64,000 bases of DNA, from assembly GCA_022661535.1 (NCBI GenBank), contig JAKULF010000003.1, positions 5,952,001 through 6,016,000 on the forward strand, written 5' to 3'. A program made the position numbers and the translations under genes. Below are positions 53,789-64,000 of the stretch, one piece after another. A model generated the notes under the pieces. That model was given only the letters and a program-made list of their open reading frames with translations. It made no database searches and was not told the origin of the DNA. Positions within the stretch are counted from its first letter, which is position 1; each line of letters starts with the position of its first letter. The stretch is from Eutypa lata (taxonomy: Eukaryota; Ascomycota; Sordariomycetes; Xylariales; Diatrypaceae).

Positions 53789-55791
53789 TGGCTGGCGTGG
53801 CACCCCGAAAGCTCATCCCGAACTATGTCGCGGCGTCTCTCGCCGTCTCGTTCGGTGGCCTACTCAATGGCTACGACACGGGCTGTATCGGTGCCATCTC
53901 GCACATGCGGCAATTCAGCGACACGATGGGCCCATTGTCGGCCACCCTGCTCGGCATCACAGTCAGTATGATCATGCTTACCGGGGTACCGCCGTCCGTG
54001 TTCGCGGGGCATCTCGCCGATCGCTACGGGCGCCTGAAGGTCATCGGACCCGGCGCCGTGCTCTTCGCCCTCGGCGCCGCCCTGCAGGGCACGTCGCACG
54101 GGCTGGCGCAGTTCATCGCGGGCCGCGCCCTCGGCGGCTTCGGCCAGGGCATGTTCTTCGGCAACGTAGCCGTGTACATAACGGAGATCGCGCCGTCGCG
54201 GCGCCGCGGCCGCCTCGTCGCCCTGCCCCAGTTCATGGCCGCCCTCGGCGTCTGCCTCGGCTACTTCTCGTGCTACGGCACCGTGGGCTTAGCGTCCAGC
54301 CTCGCGTGGCGCCTACCCTACATCGTCCAGGGCGTCGTCGCCCTGCTTCTCGCCTTGGGCTGCTGCGTGCTGCCCGAGTCGCCGCGTTGGCTGGTTCTGA
54401 ATGGCCGCTCCCTTGAGGCTCGGGTGTCGTTGCGCCTACTTGACTTCAATATGGAGGAGGCTCAGAGGGACTTCCTCTCCGGTGCCGTGCAGCAGTCCTC
54501 CCTGGGTGGATGGCAGAATTTCCTGCTGCTGTTCCGTGGAAACTATCGCTCTAGAACGCTACTGGCTCTGTTCTTGCTTAGCAGTAAGCTTTCTTTCTCT
54601 CGAGTTGTCTATCTATAACCCCTTTTCTAGCCTGTATTGGTCCCGTTGGGCTTTCTTGTGAAAGCCATTGCCTTCGAGAAGGAATACCTACAACTTGAAC
54701 CTCTTAGATGAACACCCGCATATATGTGTTAAGAACATAAGTAAATAACTAACTCTATCTGGTTACAGTGGTACAATTGGGTGGCATCGATGCTATCACA
54801 TACGTGAGTCTCCCGCTTAACCCCTTGAAAGCAACCCGCTAACTATGACAATCCAGTATGCTCCAATCCTGTTTTCACAGGCGGGCTTGTCCTCCGATAA
54901 TGCGTCTTTCTTAGCTTCCGGCGTCTCGTCCATTCTCATGTTTGCCGTCTCCATCCCGGGGTTCATGCTCGCCGATAAATGGGGAAGACGGACGTCTGCC
55001 ATAACGGGTGGTGTGATGCTTTCGGGCTGCATGCTGTTGATCGGGAGCCTCTATGCTGCAGGAGCCGTGCATCCGTATGGATTCGCGCGCTGGGTTGTCA
55101 TCGTTTCCGTCTTCGCGGTAAGTACTAAAAAAAACCAAGTTGATATCTTTTCTTTCTCGTTCTGTTATAGAACCTTCTACAAAGATATGGTGAAAAATTA
55201 CATTCTAACTTGTTTTTTACTAAATAGTTCGGTCTGACCTTCTGCGCAACTTGGATGATAGTGAGCAAGATCTATGCTTCTGAAATTCAGCCAGCAAACA
55301 CCCGCGCCACAGCCAACTCACTAGCCATGGGCTTCAGCTACGTGAATACCCCCCCCACCCCCTTCTTCTAAACTATCACGCGCTACCCGTGCATGGTACG
55401 ATATGCATAACTAACGTGTGCCTTCCAGCTTACTAACTGGTTCGTCGCTCTGATAACCCCTATCCTCCTGGATGCATCCGCCTTCGGCGCATACTTCCTA
55501 TTCGGCGGGCTTGCCCTTTTCACCGCCGGCGTGCTTGCCGCTTATATGCCGGAGACCCGAGGCCGCTCGCTCGAGGACATACAAGTGGCCTTTCAGAGGC
55601 CCCCGCTCAGCGGCGCGTCGCGCTATTTGCGGTATCTCGTTCCTGGAATGCGACATAGAGCCCCGCACACTCACACACCTCCCGCTGAAGAGATCGAAAT
55701 GGAGCCTCGGGACCAATCTGTCCCAGTAGAGGCTACCTCAGTCTCACTCGAGGGCGTGGCCCGCAGTTTGAGACTTGATGTGTCGGTCTGA
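53788..55791 (+). CDS. MFS sugar transporter (sugar porter family)
   Basis: Predicted 522 residues in five exons: 53788-54583, 54769-54803, 54857-55117, 55228-55341 and 55429-55791. Exon 2 is only 35 nt. Sugar-porter marks: GGLLNGYDTGCIGAI in helix 1, GHLADRYGRLK after helix 2, RALGGFGQGMFFGNVAVYIT with EIAPSRRRGR, PESPRWLVLNGR, LADKWGRRTS in the second half, and the terminal PETRGRSLED. The helix 7 motif reads QLGGIDAITYYAP; relatives often have QxxGIN here, so substrate may be unusual. It acts as a proton-coupled plasma-membrane sugar carrier in the family. The cytosolic C-tail of about 60 residues has His/Thr and acidic patches. No partner gene nearby explains its substrate. Confidence 0.92.
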
Positions 55792-57576
55792 TTCGAGATT
55801 TTGACTGCTACCTTCCCATCGTACTGACATTGCTGTAAATACTGGTTCATCGAGCGGATAGATTCTAAACTGGGAAATCCTGAAGCATATACGTGATCTT
55901 TTAACACCGTTATATACAGCTTTAAATTCATCAACATATATGTATCTTACGCATGGATATTACATACGAATCAATGTTTATATACCGCAAGTTGTACATC
56001 ATGTTAAATATAGCACCATAGATATCTATAAACATACGAGGGGGCAACCAATGTTCGCTTTCTCAAAAAAATAACTCATTCGAAACTAGCTCTGGTAAAC
56101 GCAACTCATCACTGTGAATGAGTATAATTAAGCTAGTCGGTATCATGTTACCTTTCACGTATAGTTTCGAGGGATTAATCACAGCCATATGACAGTCGTA
56201 TAGATCCTTAGGTCCTTAGGACTGGATATTTCCTAAATGAAAAAAATGAAAAAAATCGTCTGTCTTTACCAGCAACTATATCTTAGATGAAAAGTGACTC
56301 GTTTCAGTGCTACCTAACTTAAACCAGGTCGCCACGTCCTACCTTTCTTTCTCATTTTACCTATCATCATGTCTACAATTTCAGACGGGCTGGAGACAGT
56401 CCCTTAGTGTTGATCATATTTCTTTTCCTTCTTTCCTATCAGCGTTTAGTAAAAGCCTCACGTCCAAACACTAATAGTTTTATATTCTTATATTTACCAC
56501 AAAAATCCTTTCGGCACTTTCAACCTCTTTAGAATTAACCTATTTTAGGGCGAATTTTCACCGCCGCGTGATCCCAGGCTAGTGACGACGCAGCGACACA
56601 GCAAGCTGTCGATATCATGACGCAAGCCGTTCAGAATATGGGACGATAAAAGGGGGTTCTCCTCGATTACCTGTATTGCGTAGCTATGGCGCTGAGATTA
56701 TCAGGAGACTACAAGAAACGGCAACCAAGTATGACCCAGATGGTGTGTTCCAGAAACTGCAGAATGGTGGTTATATACTATCCAATGTTTAGATAATCTG
56801 CAAGAGTAGGTGGCCTTATGGACGCTAGTACTTTCTTGAAGCATGTTCCCTCCCGTTTTTAAGAACCCGGGAAAGAATAACATAAAGAACTTCGCAATCC
56901 TCTTTTGATTTGAGCGCAGATTCCCTCTTTAGTACTTCGGACATCCGCTATCCTATATATGTGATTAGAACACTATGTAACCCATTTTTAGGATTTAGTG
57001 CTTATTATCCCCGAGCTAGGTATGTAGCATACATCATGTCTCCCTTGAATCCGTATTTAATAAGTTTATAAAATTCAAGTCCTGTTCGTCCACCGATCCT
57101 TAGAGCCTTTATGCATGACTAGACTGAACAGAATACAGGTAAGACTATAGATACTTAACGCAAGGTAAAGTATTTGGCCAATGGATGGTCAAGCAAGGGA
57201 GAACAGATTTCTGAGAAACCAATGTTTATCCGGTAAACCTGTGGCAACTGAAGTAGTACAGTAAACCCCGTTAATAGCAATAAAAAAAAGCCACTTCGAT
57301 TCCTCCAAATCAAGGTATCCTTATACTATAGTAAGGGTATAACAGGAGCCATGGCACGGACCATATTCTACTTAGCTCGATCTCATACTTACCGCTAATC
57401 AAGGGATGTTGCGTGGACATGGTTGATTACTCTGCTGACCGCCCGGCCCCGACCCGAGCTCTAGACAACCTCACAATTGCCCGTTTCTAATCGCTCGCAA
57501 TACCTCGCTATCTTCTACTCGTTATTTTACAAACACTGATACAATAATAACTGTTTAATCGAGATTGTGGTGTACA
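55792..57576. other. Intergenic, nothing recognised
   Basis: 1.8 kb of AT-rich sequence between the transporter and the SDR gene. No gene, tRNA or clear repeat seen. Confidence 0.5.
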
Positions 57577-58707
57577 ATGGCTACCACTAAAGGCACCATC
57601 CTCGTCACCGGTGCAAACGGTGGTCTCGGAAGTGCAAGTAAAACAAATCGTTTCCCAACCCGAACTTGCGGCCTATCACGGACTATATACAGTTCGGGAT
57701 GCAACATCCGCATCCGCAGCCGCTCTTAGTTCCATACTTGCAGGCAGCCCATCGCACCAGCGCGACGTCCTTTCGCTAGACCTGACGAAGCTCCAGAGCG
57801 TTCGCCGCATGGCCGAAACCATCAACGCGCGCGTATCGGCATCTGACATCCCGCCGATCCGGACTCTGATTCTCAATGCCGGATTTCAGGAGTTCGAAAA
57901 GCAGAGTTGGACAGAGGACGGGCTAGACACATCGTTCGGCGCAAACTATCTAGGCCATTGGCTCCTAACACTCCTCCTACTGGATAGTATGGATAAGGAG
58001 TCCGGGCGAATTGTGCTGATCGGAAGCCAGTCTCATGAGTAAGTGGCCTTCGTTTTTCCTTCTCTGCGCTTTCATAGACGGTGGCTTGAGTGCCCTAACT
58101 GGAGACTTTATCGCGTGCCAGCCCTTACGACCCGCGGAATGAAAGTGCAAAGGCCTTCGTAGACGAGAAGTACAAAACCTTCTTGCCCGATGGCGAAGCC
58201 AGCTTTGAAGCCATTGCCAAAGGCACTTGGAGTACGCTAGAGGAGGACTCGTCTTGGCGAAGTAGTTTCCGCCGCTACGGAGCCTCCAAACTCTTCTCGA
58301 TCATGATGATATACGAGCTTCAGCGCCGTATGGACCGAGATCCTGCACTGAAGAACATCTGCATCCTTGGTGTTGATCCGGGTACCATGATCACGGGTAT
58401 GACGCGTAACGCGCCGTGGCTCATTCGCGTCCTAATATTCCAGATTGTTTATCCCCTTATCCTATGGTTATTCCCCAACGGGCCGGTACGGAGCACCCAG
58501 AAGTCGGCGTCGCACGTGCTGCAGGCTGCCTTCGATTCAAGCCCTGTGCTAGGCCAGTTCCCGAAAAGTCTGTACTTGAATGGTGCGGAGCCGTTCGAGA
58601 CAAGTGCCGAGTCGAGGGATGCCCGGAAGCGGGATTTGGTGTGGAAGGAGAGCATACGCTATGCGAAATTGAAGGAAGGAGAGACGGTACTTGCTGATTG
58701 GAAATGA
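57577..58707 (+). pseudogene. Short-chain dehydrogenase gene with apparent frameshift near its start
   Basis: The ATG at 57577 opens MATTKGTILVTGANGGLGSA, a correct SDR start with the TGxxxGLG cofactor loop, but this frame runs to a stop without further SDR sequence. The rest of the protein continues in the next frame from about 57638 (VKQIVSQPELAAYHGLYTVR, LSLDLTKLQSVRRMAETINA, LILNAGFQEF with the NAG motif, GANYLGHWLLTLLLL, RIVLIGSQSH). One intron (58039-58121) leads to the last exon 58122-58707 with YGASK (catalytic Tyr/Lys) and LGVDPGTMITG. Between GSA and VKQ there is one base too many, or two too few, and no usable intron. So it is either a recent pseudogene or a sequence error; otherwise all motifs are intact. 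Large fungal SDR family, substrate unknown. Confidence 0.75.
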
Positions 58708-59116
58708 ATACTAGTTTCATCGGAGCCGCACGTGTCGTATAGGAGGGAGCCATCTTGGATATCTGATCATCATTACTAAATTGAACCGATTAGTAAGACG
58801 CACACGACACAGCTATTTCAAATACAAGAAAACTTATCATAAGAATGCGATTGCATATTGAAACAACTTGGACTACACGGCATGTGCCAGATTATGGTAG
58901 GAGAGGACAGAGTTGCGAATTTGCCCCTCAATCCTACCCCGTTTACTCTGGAATCCAAGGTCTCACCACGTCCTACTTTATAGATTATATGCATTCATAA
59001 TTGTAACATCAGGCTGCAGTTACTTAATCTTGCAACCCCTTATATTAGAATTCAGCGTTTAACTAGGTTGCCTACTCAATTGAGTAACAAGTGGATTTTG
59101 CTATTTTTAGGTGGCC
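58708..59116. other. Intergenic, left flank of the transposon
   Basis: 3' region of the SDR and left flank of the RIP-mutated element. Nothing else recognised. Confidence 0.5.
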
Positions 59117-59118
59117 TA

Positions 59119-59193
59119 TCCGACGAATGGCCCAGTGACGTCAGCCGCAACAATTCTCTATAAGCGTCGAAGCGTTAAAGCGGCTTAAAATGG
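59119..59193 (+). repeat. Left terminal inverted repeat
   Basis: 75 bp. The inner half carries three AAGCG units spaced 8 bp apart, possible transposase-binding sites. Confidence 0.9.
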
Positions 59194-59739
59194 TAAGTGG
59201 CGCGTATTATAAACAATATGATTGGTTAAATTCGGATATTAATGTAAGCTTTAGTCATTTTAAAAGCCATTTTATTAAAGTTATATTTTATTAAGTTATA
59301 TTATTTTATTAATTAATTTTTACTTTATTAATTAAAATTAATTAAAAAGATTTATTTATATATTTTTATATTAAATATTATTTAAAATAATTATATTTAT
59401 TAATAAAAAGCTTCGTTTTTAATATTATTTATATTATATTAATATATTACTTTTTTTTAATCGTTTTTATTTTAATATTAACGTAAATAATTTATTAACG
59501 CTTTAATTTTTAATTAAATTAATAAACTTTTTATTAAAAATATCGTTAATATTTTATTATTTTTTTTATTATAACGTAATTAAGTTTTTAACGTTAAATA
59601 TAATATATTATTGCTTTATAACTTAAGTTATTTATTAAAAGATTAAGTTTTATTAACGTTATAAAAAGATATTAACATTTTTTTATATAAAAGTTAACGT
59701 AAATAAAGCTATCGTAAATGAAGCCGTAATGAATAAAAC

Positions 59740-61977
59740 CATCGTAAGTTCTTTACGAGAGCCATTACGAGTGCTGCCACGATTGCCACCGCGAGTGCCA
59801 TTACGAGTGCTATTACGACGAGTATTACCGCCGCGAGTGCTGCCGTTGCGCGCAGTACTATTACCTCGTTATGCTTGTAATCCTTCTCGTTATTGTAATT
59901 ATTATATACCGCCGCGATCTCTTTATGCCTTATAAGGTAAGGGATTATCGTTTAAATTAAAGCTTATTAACTTTTAATTAAAAGATATATAACGTATTAT
60001 AAAATAAAGCTTTTATTAACGATATTAAGCTTAAAAGGCTTAAAGTAACGTAATAACGTTATTACGAAATCGATTACGAAAATATTAAATATAAAGTTTT
60101 TTAATTAATAATAATAACGTATTATTTATAAGATTTTTATTTATTACTTAATATATATTAACTTTAATAACTTATAATTTTATTTTTTTTAATTATTTTT
60201 TTAATATTTTAATATTTTTTAAAATTTTATAAATATATAATAAATTATATTATTTTATAAAATAATAATCGTTTATAAAATAAAATTAAAAAATATATAA
60301 AAAAAATCGATTCGAAAAAAAAATATAAATTAAAGTTTTACGATATTTTATTATAAATAAATTAATTACTTTATATAAATATATTATTATAAATTTATTA
60401 AGTTATTTTTAATTAAAATAAGTTTTTTATATTTAAATACTTTTTTTATTAATAATATTATAATAATTATTTTTTATTTTTATTATTATATATTAAAAGC
60501 TTTTAATTATTTTAAATAAATTGTTATAATTATTTTATAAATAACTTTTAAGATTTTTATAATTTAATTTAATAAACGATATAATATAAATATTATAATT
60601 ATAATATTACGAAATAAAATAATTAATTTATTTATATTTATAAAATATATAATATTTTTTAAAATAATTTATAATAATTATTTAAATTATATTAAATTTA
60701 TTAATTAATAACTTTTAAATAACGTTAAAATCGATTTTCGTTTTAAAATAAATAACGAGTTTTTAATAACGTAAAATATTTTTTTTCGTTTAAAAAACTT
60801 TATTAAAAATAAAATTAAAAAATTTAATAATAACGTATTAATTTTAATTATTAAATTTACGGATTTATTTTTAAATAAAAAAATTAATGTTTTTTTTAAA
60901 TATATATTTTTAAAAGTAATTTTTATCGTTATTATTATTAAAATTAAAATCTTTTAAAGTTTTTTTTTATTTTTAATAAATATAAAAAATAATGTTTTTA
61001 TTAATATAAAAAATATAAATTTATTATTAAATAAATATTAAAATTACGAAAATAACGCTTTTAAATTTTATTTCGAAATTAAAAAAAATAATATTAAATT
61101 TATAAATATTTACTTTTTATAATAATTTAACGTAATTTTTTATTAATTAATTATATTAAATTTAAATTTAATTAAAAATAACGTTAAAATATTAATTATA
61201 CGTCGATTTTATATAAATATTATTAATAACGTTAAAAAAAAATATATAATAATAATTAATTTTATATATATTATTAAAGTTAAATACTTTAAAAAATTTC
61301 TTTTATATTTTTATTAATTAAAAATAAATTTAAATAATATTAATAATATAATTAAAATTTTTATTATTATATTTAATATAATAAAATAATTTATAATTTT
61401 ATAAATATTTAACGAAAATTTAAATATTTATAAAGTTTTTAAGTTTTTTTCGGCGAATTTTTTATATATAATTATTTATATTTTAATAAATAAAGTAATA
61501 ATTAAAAAAGTTAATTTTAATAATTACGTAAATATTACGTAAAAGGATATTATTTAATATTATACTTTTAATAAAAGTTTTTTTTTTTTCGTTAAAGTTA
61601 TAAATTTATATATAACTTATAATTTCGTTAAAAGATTTATAATTATATTTTATTTTTAAAGCATCGTAATATACGAAAATTCATTTGTAATCGTTAAACC
61701 GATCTTTCTTAATAATAACGAAGAATAAATAGTTTATTTTTCGCGTATTTGCGCTTCGTGCGCTTTTACTTTTAAAAGCTCGAGCTTATCCACGGTCGCA
61801 ATAGATGTAGTATCGTGTGTATTCGCCTTTGGCGTCACGGTTGGCCCTATTGCGCTTAACTACCTGAAAGCCGTGAGGAAGGGCCCAGCGGTTAATATAC
61901 AATATCAGGTCGTTTGCTGTCTTACAACCAGGTCCGCCGTTAGGGCCACCTTGAGGAGGAAGCGAAAACTCTGCCAT
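59740..61977 (-). pseudogene. MULE/FAR1-type transposase remnant
   Basis: The start is readable at the ATG at 61977: MAEFSLPPQGGPNGGPG, then ILYINRWALPHGFQVVKRNR and RYYIYCDRG. This resembles the FAR1-like N-terminus (helix, then Cys-Asp-Arg-Gly) of fungal Mutator-like transposases. The frame ends at a TAA that a single C-to-T change from CAA would explain, and the next in-frame TGA could derive from TGG; both are typical RIP stops. The middle is unreadable AT-rich DNA. At about 59870-59745 the same strand again reads as a low-complexity Arg/Gly/Asn/Ser/Thr tail (STRGGNTRRNSTRNGTRGG), whose CGN Arg codons survived. The implied gene length is about 2.2 kb. Clearly non-functional. Confidence 0.7.
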
Positions 61978-62244
61978 CCTGTACGTGATAAGCGCAAAGA
62001 GTGCTTCGTGAAGGTATAAGTTAAGTGAAAAAGTATAGGTTTAAGTTGTAAAATGATGTAAATGTTTAAATGAGGTAATTTAATTACGAAAGATATTCAA
62101 TACGAAAATTTTATTAATAAAAGCTTAGTAAAAGCTTAGTAATCCATATCTAGTAAGGGTGGTGGGTCTCTGGTGGTGCACGGACGTAATGGCACCTGGC
62201 AAAAATAATATAGCCCAACAAAATATAGCCCCAATAGGATGGCT

Positions 62245-62319
62245 CCATTTTAAGACGCTTCAGCGCTTTAACGCTTATAGAGAATTGTTGCGGGTGACGT
62301 TAGTTGGCCATAGGTCGGA
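62245..62319 (-). repeat. Right terminal inverted repeat
   Basis: 75 bp inverted copy of the left end, with eleven mismatches counted by eye. Much less mutated than the interior. Confidence 0.9.
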
Positions 62320-62321
62320 TA

Positions 62322-62704
62322 ATTTTGCGTTCTCACCATTCGTCCCCGAATTAAAGGTTCGATGTTGGACCAGTCAAGTCCATTCTCCATTCGGATGCTT
62401 TTCAGCCCAGCTTTCGGGTTCGGAAGCAAATCTTGCGCCCGAAAGCGACCCCTTCATAACAGAGATATAACTTATCACAACGCATTACCTTCACCACCAA
62501 CTTGATCCAGGGGGCTTGAACTACCCGATTACTAAGCTCGGGGACTTTGATGGCGGGGCTTTTATTCTTGGTCATATAAACGAAGCAATGTAAGCTGATC
62601 TGAGGTCATGGTTCTCCACTACATATTATATTAGAAAGCGGTTAATCGCCCTCTACACAGCTCACATGTCCTCTATCTTCTCTTCTCACATCTGAGCTAC
62701 AAAC
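62322..62704. other. Intergenic, NmrA-like gene 5' region
   Basis: About 380 bp of normal base composition, upstream of the NmrA-like gene. No specific site recognised. Confidence 0.5.
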
Positions 62705-63592
62705 ATGCCACCACAAAAGATTCTCGTTACAGGCGCGACTGGCACCCAAGGCGGCGGCGTTGCAAAGCACGCTCTACGTGCAGGGCACGATGTCTACGCC
62801 CTTGTCCGTAACCCGGATTCGGATGCAGCCAAGGCACTCGCCGACGCGGGGGCCAAGCTCATCAAGGGATCTTTCGATGACCTCGAGTCTCTGAAGCAGG
62901 CAACTCAAAATACGGACGCCCTGTATCTCCAACCTCCTGGAAATATCGCCAAGGATGTTGAATATGTGAAGAACGCCATCGCAGCTGCCAAAGCTGCTTC
63001 CGTGCAAACAATAATCACTTCTACGGCGGTCAGGACCGGCGACCACGAAACGTTCCCCGGGTGGGGCCCGGATTACCCGATGTACCGATATTGGCTCGTG
63101 AAGCAGGAGATCGAGAATATCGTACGGGGCGCCGGGTTCCGGCATTGGGCCATCGTCAGACCCTCCCATTTTTTGCAGAACTTCAAGATGCCCAAAAGCC
63201 AGTTCATCTACCCAGGGTTTCCCGAATCGCAGGTGCTGAAGACGATCGTGAAACCCGATGCGAAACTCGGCTGGGTCGACGCCTCGGATGTAGGGATCGT
63301 GGCCGCGGCGGTCCTGGCGGATCCTGTGAAGTATTCGGGCAGAGAGTTCGAGCTCGCGGTTGAGTCGCTCACGATGGGCGAGATTGCCGAGAAGATCTCT
63401 AAGGCTATCGGGAAGCCTGTCACCGCTAAGCCGTACTCGCAGGAGGAGCTTGAAGCCATGAAGGGCAGCCCTGTTCTCGGATCCCAGAAATGGGCTAATG
63501 AGGTGCGAACAGACAGCGGGGCCGAGACGACAGCTAAAGAATTCGCTCTCACGTCGGTGCAGGAGTTCTTCAAAAAAGTGCCCTTGTTCTAG
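62705..63592 (+). CDS. NmrA-like NAD(P)-binding protein
   Basis: Single-exon, 295-residue atypical SDR. The N-terminus KILVTGATGTQGGGVAKHAL is the GxxGxxG dinucleotide loop. VYALVRNPDSDAAKAL follows, with the Arg that often marks NADP preference, then LIKGSFDDLESL, TDALYLQPPG and RHWAIVRPSHFLQNF. The Tyr-xxx-Lys of classical SDRs is replaced by YRYWLVKQEIE, with a Lys in a comparable place. The C-terminal half (WVDASDVGIVAAAVLADP, SGREFELAVESLTMGEIAEK) is typical NmrA/HSCARG. Such proteins act as redox sensors or as reductases; this one cannot be assigned. It lies 385 bp from the edge of the RIP-mutated element yet shows no RIP-like damage. Confidence 0.92.
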   Translation: MPPQKILVTGATGTQGGGVAKHALRAGHDVYALVRNPDSDAAKALADAGAKLIKGSFDDLESLKQATQNTDALYLQPPGNIAKDVEYVKNAIAAAKAASVQTIITSTAVRTGDHETFPGWGPDYPMYRYWLVKQEIENIVRGAGFRHWAIVRPSHFLQNFKMPKSQFIYPGFPESQVLKTIVKPDAKLGWVDASDVGIVAAAVLADPVKYSGREFELAVESLTMGEIAEKISKAIGKPVTAKPYSQEELEAMKGSPVLGSQKWANEVRTDSGAETTAKEFALTSVQEFFKKVPLF

Positions 63593-64000
63593 GAACGAGA
63601 AGATCTTAGGAGAGTCTCCATATGGCGTGAGGGTGTATGGTTGAAGCACTTCTTAGCAAGCGAGAGTTAATTGGCCAGCAATCCTTTAAGTTCGGTATGC
63701 AAAGGCTTCGAAATCAAGGATGGGCACTATGTAGGAATACAATTAAATAACGCTTTGTATAGCACTTTAACTGTGTGGGCCATCAAAACCTGATATTTAA
63801 CAGTGAAGGCGTTTGTATAATATAGCTTACAGATGAACCCCTTTTGTGGATACTCAATTTGTTGAGAATGACTCTTACTTCGTGCCTATTGTTTATCACA
63901 ATATTTGTCACTATTCAGATCAGAAAAAGCCATTAGTATTGCTTCGTCGTATTGCTCATCTATGACATTTGTCACAAGGCGTACATGACATTGACATTGG
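63593..64000. other. Intergenic, window edge
   Basis: 3' region of the NmrA-like gene. Nothing recognised. Confidence 0.5.

Larger units (their letters stand above)
59119..62319. mobile_element. RIP-destroyed DNA transposon with 75-bp terminal inverted repeats
   Basis: The ends are inverted copies: left 59119-59193 starts TCCGACGAATGG, and right 62319-62245 read on the minus strand starts TCCGACCTATGG. By eye 64 of 75 bases match. A TA dinucleotide lies outside each end (59117-59118, 62320-62321); no longer target duplication is visible. Inside, the DNA is extremely AT-rich (60181-60240 has no G or C), as expected from RIP. Transposase remnants on the minus strand (N-terminal part near the right end, Arg/Gly-rich part near the left end) point to a Mutator-like (MULE) element, though TA flanks would also fit Tc1/mariner. 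Confidence 0.88.

Noticed and set aside
59729..59935. Plus-strand Leu/Pro/Arg-rich frame inside the transposon
   Set aside because: It is the antisense of a degenerate Arg/Gly-rich transposase tail, not a gene.
62774..63649. Minus-strand open frame of 291 codons over the NmrA-like gene
   Set aside because: Exact antisense of a well-supported gene, no family similarity.
1..64000. CRISPR arrays, bacterial operons, rRNA genes
   Set aside because: Intron-rich eukaryotic genes throughout; no regularly spaced short repeats and no rRNA-like sequence seen.

Overview
The window is nuclear DNA of a filamentous ascomycete (Pezizomycotina, probably a sordariomycete). Most genes are split by short GT-AG introns with internal branch-point-like CTAAC/CTGAC motifs. 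The gene families are typical of moulds: fungal rhodopsin-domain membrane protein, Zn2Cys6 regulator, P450s, class I terpene cyclase and NmrA-like protein. An AT-rich relic near the right end carries the mark of repeat-induced point mutation (RIP). I rebuilt exon structures by hand from splice signals, reading phase and family motifs; most reading frames close exactly.

Left part (1-15.8 kb): the 5' part of a secreted GH92 alpha-mannosidase gene, then a compact terpenoid-type block. This block holds a rhodopsin-like membrane protein divergent from P450-1 (4.8-6.4 kb), P450-2 (7.0-9.0 kb, Tri4/CYP58-like) divergent from a class I terpene cyclase without a prenyltransferase domain (9.6-10.6 kb), and a short-chain dehydrogenase (12.4-13.4 kb). 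An unrecognised 417-residue protein follows at 14.5-15.8 kb.

Middle part (16-52.5 kb): a tandem 228-bp repeat with RNA-like secondary structure and Pol III-type boxes at 16.3-16.7 kb. The rest is mostly housekeeping: a CHMP7-like ESCRT-III protein, RAD18 and POL32 in divergent arrangement, a very large pentatricopeptide protein, an acetamidase-type amidase, a TTC1-like TPR protein, a HAD phosphatase, a Zn2Cys6 regulator, the WD40 protein ASA1, the RNase P/MRP protein POP4 and a PlsB/GNPAT-type acyltransferase. Long gene-poor gaps (24-27.3, 42.3-45.5 kb) hold only microsatellites and small palindromes.

Right part (53-64 kb): an MFS sugar transporter with a (CA)n tract just before its ATG, a short-chain dehydrogenase gene with an apparent frameshift right after its NAD-binding glycine motif, a 3.2-kb RIP-destroyed DNA transposon with 75-bp inverted ends and remnants of a MULE/FAR1-type transposase, and an NmrA-like NAD(P)-binding protein.

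Functionally, the 4.8-13.4 kb block reads as a small terpenoid biosynthetic cluster (cyclase, two oxidases, one dehydrogenase). RAD18 and POL32 both act in post-replication repair and share one 0.6-kb promoter region. The best candidates for something undescribed are the structured tandem repeat at 16.3 kb and the hairpin-rich stretch at 13.6 kb.
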